This document shows positions 45,826-49,358 of a stretch of DNA of 49,358 bases, piece by piece. Each line of letters begins with the position of its first letter. Within the stretch, counting starts at the first letter, position 1. Below the pieces are notes generated by a model. It worked only from the letters and a program-made list of their open reading frames with translations, was not told where the DNA came from and searched no databases. The DNA is taken from contig DPDG01000050.1 of assembly GCA_003526375.1 (NCBI GenBank), positions 1-49,358 on the forward strand, in the 5' to 3' direction. Source of the stretch: Lentisphaeria bacterium (GTDB lineage Bacteria > Verrucomicrobiota > Lentisphaeria > Victivallales > UBA1829). A program made the position numbers and the translations under genes.

Positions 45826-45992
45826 GATAACATGTCCTTTCCTTTGTTTTATTTTATGTTAACGCCATTCTGTTAAGCAATCATGATGCCAACTTTTTCA
45901 TCAAAGATGTAATCTATTGAAAATAAAGATCATAGAAAGATGAAAAATATTCATTCGTAACAAAGACGCTCTCCTTTTGGCGTCATTGACTC

Positions 45993-46028
45993 TGTCTCAC
46001 TGTGTCATGATGACACAATTTTGTGTCA
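45993..46028. promoter_or_regulatory. Cluster of TGTGTCA half-sites upstream of dnaK
   Basis: TGTGTCA-TGA-TGACACA (46001-46017) is a perfect inverted repeat; a third TGTGTCA occurs at 46022-46028 and a one-mismatch copy TGTCTCA at 45993-45999. It lies 170-205 bases before dnaK and 90-125 bases after the esterase stop. It looks like a regulator binding region, but it is unassigned. Confidence 0.5.
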
Positions 46029-46071
46029 CGGCAGGCGGAATGGCTCCCTGAAGACAGGGAAACGGCGGGAG

Positions 46072-46104
46072 CTGACGGGATGAACTACAGTGAGATCCCG
46101 TCAG
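46072..46104 (-). other. Hairpin after the esterase gene
   Basis: CTGACGGGAT (46072-46081) pairs with ATCCCGTCAG (46095-46104), a perfect 10-bp stem with a 13-base loop. No T run follows on either strand, so it is not a standard terminator, but it may stabilise the 3' end of the esterase message. A smaller hairpin TCCCTG/CAGGGA is at 46045-46060. Confidence 0.5.
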
Positions 46105-46117
46105 TGAGGGGTAGTTT

Positions 46118-48004
46118 TCATTTTGCAGGCTCCCCGTTCATTTCGCGCGGGCGTATGCTGTTCACTTTGCATTTTGCGATCGAAACGGCATAGTCCAGAT
46201 CGCCCCATTTGAGAATATCCGGAATGCAGAGCGCCATGGTGAAATAATCCGGTGCGACACACTCGATGCCGGAGTATTCCCTGCGTTTGATCTGCCCGCT
46301 TTTCCGGTTAAGTGAGACAGGAGAATCAATCATTGTCACACTGCCGATCTTCTCCTTCGCCAGAAGCGCCGCGAAAAGCGCGGCTGTCCCGCTGTCACGG
46401 ATTCCCGTCAGCCGCAGAGCGGCGCCGGACGACTTTTTCACGGCGAATTCGACGGCACGCAGATAATCCATCGTCCATTCCCCCATCAGGCGGCGTCCGA
46501 GCCACAGCAGGGCGCGGCTGAGCTGATGCTGTTCGATCCAGATATTCTGTATCTCCTGAATATAACCGCATTCCCCGCATCCCCACGGATCGAAAACCAG
46601 AATCGAATCATCGGATTTTTCCGCCTCCCGGATGATTCCCGTTTCCTCCAGTTCGCTTTTCCCTTTCGGCGCGGCAAGAATCCGGCAGGATCTTCCCGTC
46701 CCTTTTCTGAACAGAAACGGCAGAAGCCTGCCCCGTGTGGTTTCGACCGTATATTTTTCCCAGCCGTTTTCCTCGGAAAGATAAACTGCGTCACGGATCG
46801 CCTCCTTTTTGACGCGCAGAATCTCCGCAAGTCCGGAAAGAGTTCCTTTTGCGCTCTCCTTGAGTTCTGCGCCGCGTCTTGCGAGATATTCGGGAATGGA
46901 ACAGACTTCCGCGCTCCGCCTGCCTTTCCTGAAAAACATGACTTTTTCGCGCGGAATGACTTCCGCCGCCGGAGGAACAACACGGAGCCCGTGTCCTTTT
47001 CCTTTCAGGAAAAAATCAAAGAAGCCGATCACCGCCCCCTGAAGTTCCGGCGGGTAGGCATGGGGGGCATTGAATGCAAGCGCCGATATCTTTTCGGGAA
47101 CGCCGAGCGCCGTGTAAACCTTCTGCGCCTCGGTATAGGAGCGCGCCGCCTCGGACACATGGAATGTATGGTTGATGTCATGGAGCGCATTGCAGATCAT
47201 GAGCGCATTCGGAGCCGCGAGCGCAAGCAGACTGGATTCCTCGCAGATCGTGAGTCCGTCCGGAATGAGTTCGCAGATGCAGTTCGTGCCGCCGACATAG
47301 GATTGATAGGAGCCGACGCTCACCACGGGAACCGCCGCCTTGACCCGTTCATCGAACGCCGCCAGATACATGGTCTGGTTGCCACCGCCGGAACTCCCCG
47401 TCGCGCCGATGCGCTCCCCGTCCACGAACGGCAGGGAGCAGAGCAGATCGACGGCGCGCATATTGTCGATCACCTGAATTCCGAGAAGCGGTTCCCCGAT
47501 GTTGAGAAGATTGCCCCCGACCATCCCACCGTGATATTCAAATTCACCGTGAACCGCCGCACGCTCCCCGGAACCGAATGCATCGACGAAAAGCACGGCA
47601 TAGCCGGATTTTGCAAGCCGGATTGCGATGCCCTGGCTCTTTTCCGCGAGTCTGCCGTCGGAGAGATGCCCGTGCATCCCGACGATTCCGGGAAAAGGCC
47701 CCTTTCCGTCAGGGACATAAAGCGAAGCCGTCACATAAAAATCTTTCCGGCTCTGATAGCAGACCTCTTTGAGGGTATAACCATCAAAGCGGAGCGGGCT
47801 GCTCCAGCGGCAGTCGAGTTCAAGCCTGTGATCGACCTGAATATTCAGCTTCCTTTTCAGAGCGTCAAGCAGTCTGCAGCGTTTCTTTTTCCACTCCTCT
47901 GCGGACTGCGGCAACTGAAAGCGCCGGAAACGCTTCGCGGCTTCGAGCTTGAGTTCATTGATGATTTCTCTGTTGAACGGTTCCGTCCAGACATTCGGCA
48001 GCAT
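46118..48004 (-). CDS. Tandem alpha/beta-hydrolase, acetyl-esterase-like
   Basis: 628 residues with no signal peptide, so probably cytoplasmic. The first hydrolase domain (~80-345) has the oxyanion-side FPGIVGMHGH, the YAVLFVDAFGSGERA element, the nucleophile elbow GATGSSGGGN with Ser205, a candidate acid Asp276 and His315 in FNAPHAYP. The second half (~440-620) repeats the fold in weaker form: DDSILVFDPWGCGECG parallels VLFVDAFGSGERA, and LTGIRDSGTAALFAA parallels the elbow without G-x-S-x-G. The layout resembles large acetylxylan-esterase-like hydrolases. It lies 18 bases after a LacI gene, so it is probably induced by a glycan. Confidence 0.82.
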   Translation of the reverse strand: MLPNVWTEPFNREIINELKLEAAKRFRRFQLPQSAEEWKKKRCRLLDALKRKLNIQVDHRLELDCRWSSPLRFDGYTLKEVCYQSRKDFYVTASLYVPDGKGPFPGIVGMHGHLSDGRLAEKSQGIAIRLAKSGYAVLFVDAFGSGERAAVHGEFEYHGGMVGGNLLNIGEPLLGIQVIDNMRAVDLLCSLPFVDGERIGATGSSGGGNQTMYLAAFDERVKAAVPVVSVGSYQSYVGGTNCICELIPDGLTICEESSLLALAAPNALMICNALHDINHTFHVSEAARSYTEAQKVYTALGVPEKISALAFNAPHAYPPELQGAVIGFFDFFLKGKGHGLRVVPPAAEVIPREKVMFFRKGRRSAEVCSIPEYLARRGAELKESAKGTLSGLAEILRVKKEAIRDAVYLSEENGWEKYTVETTRGRLLPFLFRKGTGRSCRILAAPKGKSELEETGIIREAEKSDDSILVFDPWGCGECGYIQEIQNIWIEQHQLSRALLWLGRRLMGEWTMDYLRAVEFAVKKSSGAALRLTGIRDSGTAALFAALLAKEKIGSVTMIDSPVSLNRKSGQIKRREYSGIECVAPDYFTMALCIPDILKWGDLDYAVSIAKCKVNSIRPREMNGEPAK

Positions 48005-48022
48005 TTTCCTTTTCTCCTGATT

Positions 48023-49003
48023 TTATTGTTTGGGAGCGCCGCAGCTCTCCCGTATGACAAGTCCGGGTTCAATGAGAAGACGCTGAAGCGGCATGGCGGG
48101 ATTTGCCTTTCGCTCCAGAAGCATGTTCACCATTTTCGCGGCAAGTTCCGCAGGGTCGGCATAGCTCACACTTGTCAGCGACGGCACCGATTCTTTCGCC
48201 AGGGCAATATTTTCATTGCCTATGACACTGAAATCTTCGGGCACGGAATACCCGAGTTCATGGATACGGCGCATGACGGCGAGCGCCATTTGATCGTTAT
48301 GTGCCAGAATTGCCGTGGGCAGATTCCCGCCGGATTGTTTGAGAAGCCGGTCGAAAAGTTCTCCGCCCTCTCTGAACACGCCGGAAAACAGAACCTGCCA
48401 GCGTTCCGGACATCTCATGCGATACTCTTTCAAAGCCTCGAAAAAGTAAGTGTAGCGGATATCTCCGCGAAGCCCCATGACGGCGATTTTCGTGTGTCCC
48501 AATGACTGAAGATAAGCAAGAACATGACGGATCATATGTTTCATGTCCAGTTGCAGAAGGTCGAAGCGGTCGTCATAATAATAGTAACCGACTACCGGAA
48601 GCCCCGGATTTTCCGGCAGGCTGTTGGGATCAATGGTAATCAGCCCCGCCAGTTTCAGCGAAAGCAGCGGGATGATTTTCGCCTGCTGATCGCCATAATT
48701 TTCATGAAACGCAAAGAACGGGAGATATCCGTGGGCAGTGATCTCGTGATGAAGTGCCGCCGCGAGTTCCGCATTGCGGAGATTGCGCGGCGTCGGCAGT
48801 GATACGCCGATCATTTTCGAGGCGCCGGTACGCAAAGTCGCCGCCGCCTGATTCGGATGAAATCCTGCCTGTCTCGCAACTTCGCGGATTCTTGCCGCAA
48901 GTTCCGGCTTCATGCGTCCTCCGTCTTTATAATTCAATGCACGTGAAATCGTCGATTGAGACAATCCAAGCCGTTTTGCAAGCTCTGTCATTGTAACGGA
49001 CAT
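48023..49003 (-). CDS. LacI-family transcriptional regulator
   Basis: 326 residues from ATG 49003, set by a perfect AGGAGG seven bases upstream; the frame runs on to 49114 but through the promoter. The helix-turn-helix MTELAKRLGLSQSTISRALN is followed by the hinge IREVARQAGFHPNQAAATLR. The core domain (~60-322) has IGVSLPTPRNLRNAELAAAL, YLQSLGHTKIAVMG, and VPEDFSVIGNENIALAKESV with SVSYADPAELAAKMV. It is the first gene of a two-gene unit with the esterase-like hydrolase. A perfect palindrome lies directly after its promoter, consistent with autoregulation. Confidence 0.95.
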   Translation of the reverse strand: MSVTMTELAKRLGLSQSTISRALNYKDGGRMKPELAARIREVARQAGFHPNQAAATLRTGASKMIGVSLPTPRNLRNAELAAALHHEITAHGYLPFFAFHENYGDQQAKIIPLLSLKLAGLITIDPNSLPENPGLPVVGYYYYDDRFDLLQLDMKHMIRHVLAYLQSLGHTKIAVMGLRGDIRYTYFFEALKEYRMRCPERWQVLFSGVFREGGELFDRLLKQSGGNLPTAILAHNDQMALAVMRRIHELGYSVPEDFSVIGNENIALAKESVPSLTSVSYADPAELAAKMVNMLLERKANPAMPLQRLLIEPGLVIRESCGAPKQ

Positions 49004-49019
49004 AGCGTTTCCTCCTTTC

Positions 49020-49035
49020 AGGCATACGTATGCCT
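49020..49035. promoter_or_regulatory. LacI-type operator palindrome
   Basis: AGGCATACGTATGCCT is a 16-bp perfect palindrome with central CG, starting three bases after the -10 box of the leftward promoter and ending about 16 bases before the LacI start. It should be the binding site of the regulator at 48023-49003. Confidence 0.85.
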
Positions 49036-49037
49036 TT

Positions 49038-49065
49038 AAAGTAATGCAGAATCTCTGATTGTCAA
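49038..49065 (-). promoter_or_regulatory. Promoter of the LacI-esterase unit
   Basis: On the minus strand TTGACA (49065-49060) and TACTTT (49043-49038) with a 16-bp spacer. The -10 box matches at four of six bases. Confidence 0.72.
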
Positions 49066-49090
49066 ATGAAATATGTCGCGGAAACAAAAA

Positions 49091-49168
49091 ATTCTGATGT
49101 ACAGCAACAGTCATCTTTTCAGAACGTCAAACTTGGTTGCCGGGGTGCAGGGGACTCTCAACTGCCGC
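49091..49168 (+). repeat. Dispersed structured repeat, degenerate copy C
   Basis: Follows the order of copy B in the same direction: CTGATGTACAGCAAC, a T-rich link, CGTCAAACTTGGTTGCC, GGTGCAGGGGACTCTCAACTG and CCGC. Many bases have changed and the stems are broken. It stands about 100 bases before the complete copy B. Confidence 0.6.
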
Positions 49169-49271
49169 CGGAGCTCTCGAACTTGATAATTCAAGTTCTC
49201 GCCATGGAGCGGATGGGACCGCTCAGGCGGGGGATTTCGTGCTACGCACGACCAACTTACGCAGTTGGACT

Positions 49272-49358
49272 GCGGCAAATGCAACGCACCTGCACCATAT
49301 TATTCTTATAAAGACGGCAAACTGGTTTGCCAGGGTGCAGGTGACTCTCACCTGCCGC
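49272..49358 (+). repeat. Dispersed structured repeat, copy B
   Basis: Complete 87-bp unit ending at the last base of the window, inverted relative to copy A at 6-93. Stems are kept despite base changes: CACCTGCACC/GGTGCAGGTG and GGCAAAC/GTTTGCC are intact, and GCAGGTGA/TCACCTGC forms an alternative hairpin. The window ends exactly at the unit's final GCCGC. Confidence 0.88.

Noticed and set aside
46045..46104. Rho-independent terminator after the esterase gene
   Set aside because: Good stems exist (46045-46060 and 46072-46104), but neither is followed by a T run on the minus strand.

Overview
The window looks like a chromosomal segment from the phylum Lentisphaerota, most like Victivallis. 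The reasons are the density of pseudopilin-like proteins (N-terminal FTLIELL/FTLVELL helix, C-terminal H-x9-DG motif), LacI- and GntR-type regulators, Gfo/Idh/MocA oxidoreductases and large secreted carbohydrate-active proteins, mixed with ordinary housekeeping genes. The assignment rests on recognised protein families only; no search was run. The window begins and ends in inverted copies of an ~88-bp structured repeat, which suggests that it is a whole contig whose assembly stopped at a dispersed repeat.

Layout. 1-306: repeat copy and carB leader. 307-4398 (+): carB and a FtsQ/DivIB-like cell-division protein. 4489-12547 (+): a promoter, two tandem related hybrid histidine kinases that overlap by ATGA, a small two-helix membrane protein and a strong terminator. 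12552-19340 (-): a likely operon of Gfo/Idh oxidoreductase, GntR regulator, pseudopilin, small secreted protein and DUF4838-type secreted protein. 19552-19938 (-): a small zinc-ribbon protein with a very acidic tail, with its own promoter and terminator. 20052-21068 (+): a second GntR regulator. 21077-27872 (-): a five-gene run of pseudopilin, secreted glycosidase-like, pseudopilin, second glycosidase-like and Gfo/Idh oxidoreductase. The last 93 codons of the two glycosidase-like genes are virtually identical at DNA level. 28244-34018 (+): autoregulated LacI, pseudopilin and a 1271-residue GH42-like protein. 34268-36906 (-): a sigma-70 factor translationally coupled to a DUF362/ferredoxin protein. 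37181-41022 (+): LacI gene with two operator-like repeats, pseudopilin and a beta-helix protein. 41089-41715: decayed IS200/IS605 element. 41734-45825 (-): dnaK, groES, groEL. 46118-49065 (-): LacI and a tandem alpha/beta-hydrolase (esterase-like).

How it works together. The accessory part repeats one plan four times: a sugar-type regulator, one or two pseudopilin-like proteins and one or two secreted polysaccharide-active proteins, sometimes with a Gfo/Idh enzyme. Each looks like a small substrate-responsive unit for degrading one glycan. All five pseudopilins lack the usual glycine before the FTLIELL phenylalanine. Promoters are close to TTGACA/TATAAT, and six of the seven proposed have a 16-bp spacer. 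Two LacI genes have a perfect CG-centred palindrome just downstream of the -10 box, as expected for autoregulation.

No tRNA, rRNA, CRISPR array or prophage was recognised. Functions of the glycosidase-like proteins are family-level inferences; substrates cannot be read from the sequence.
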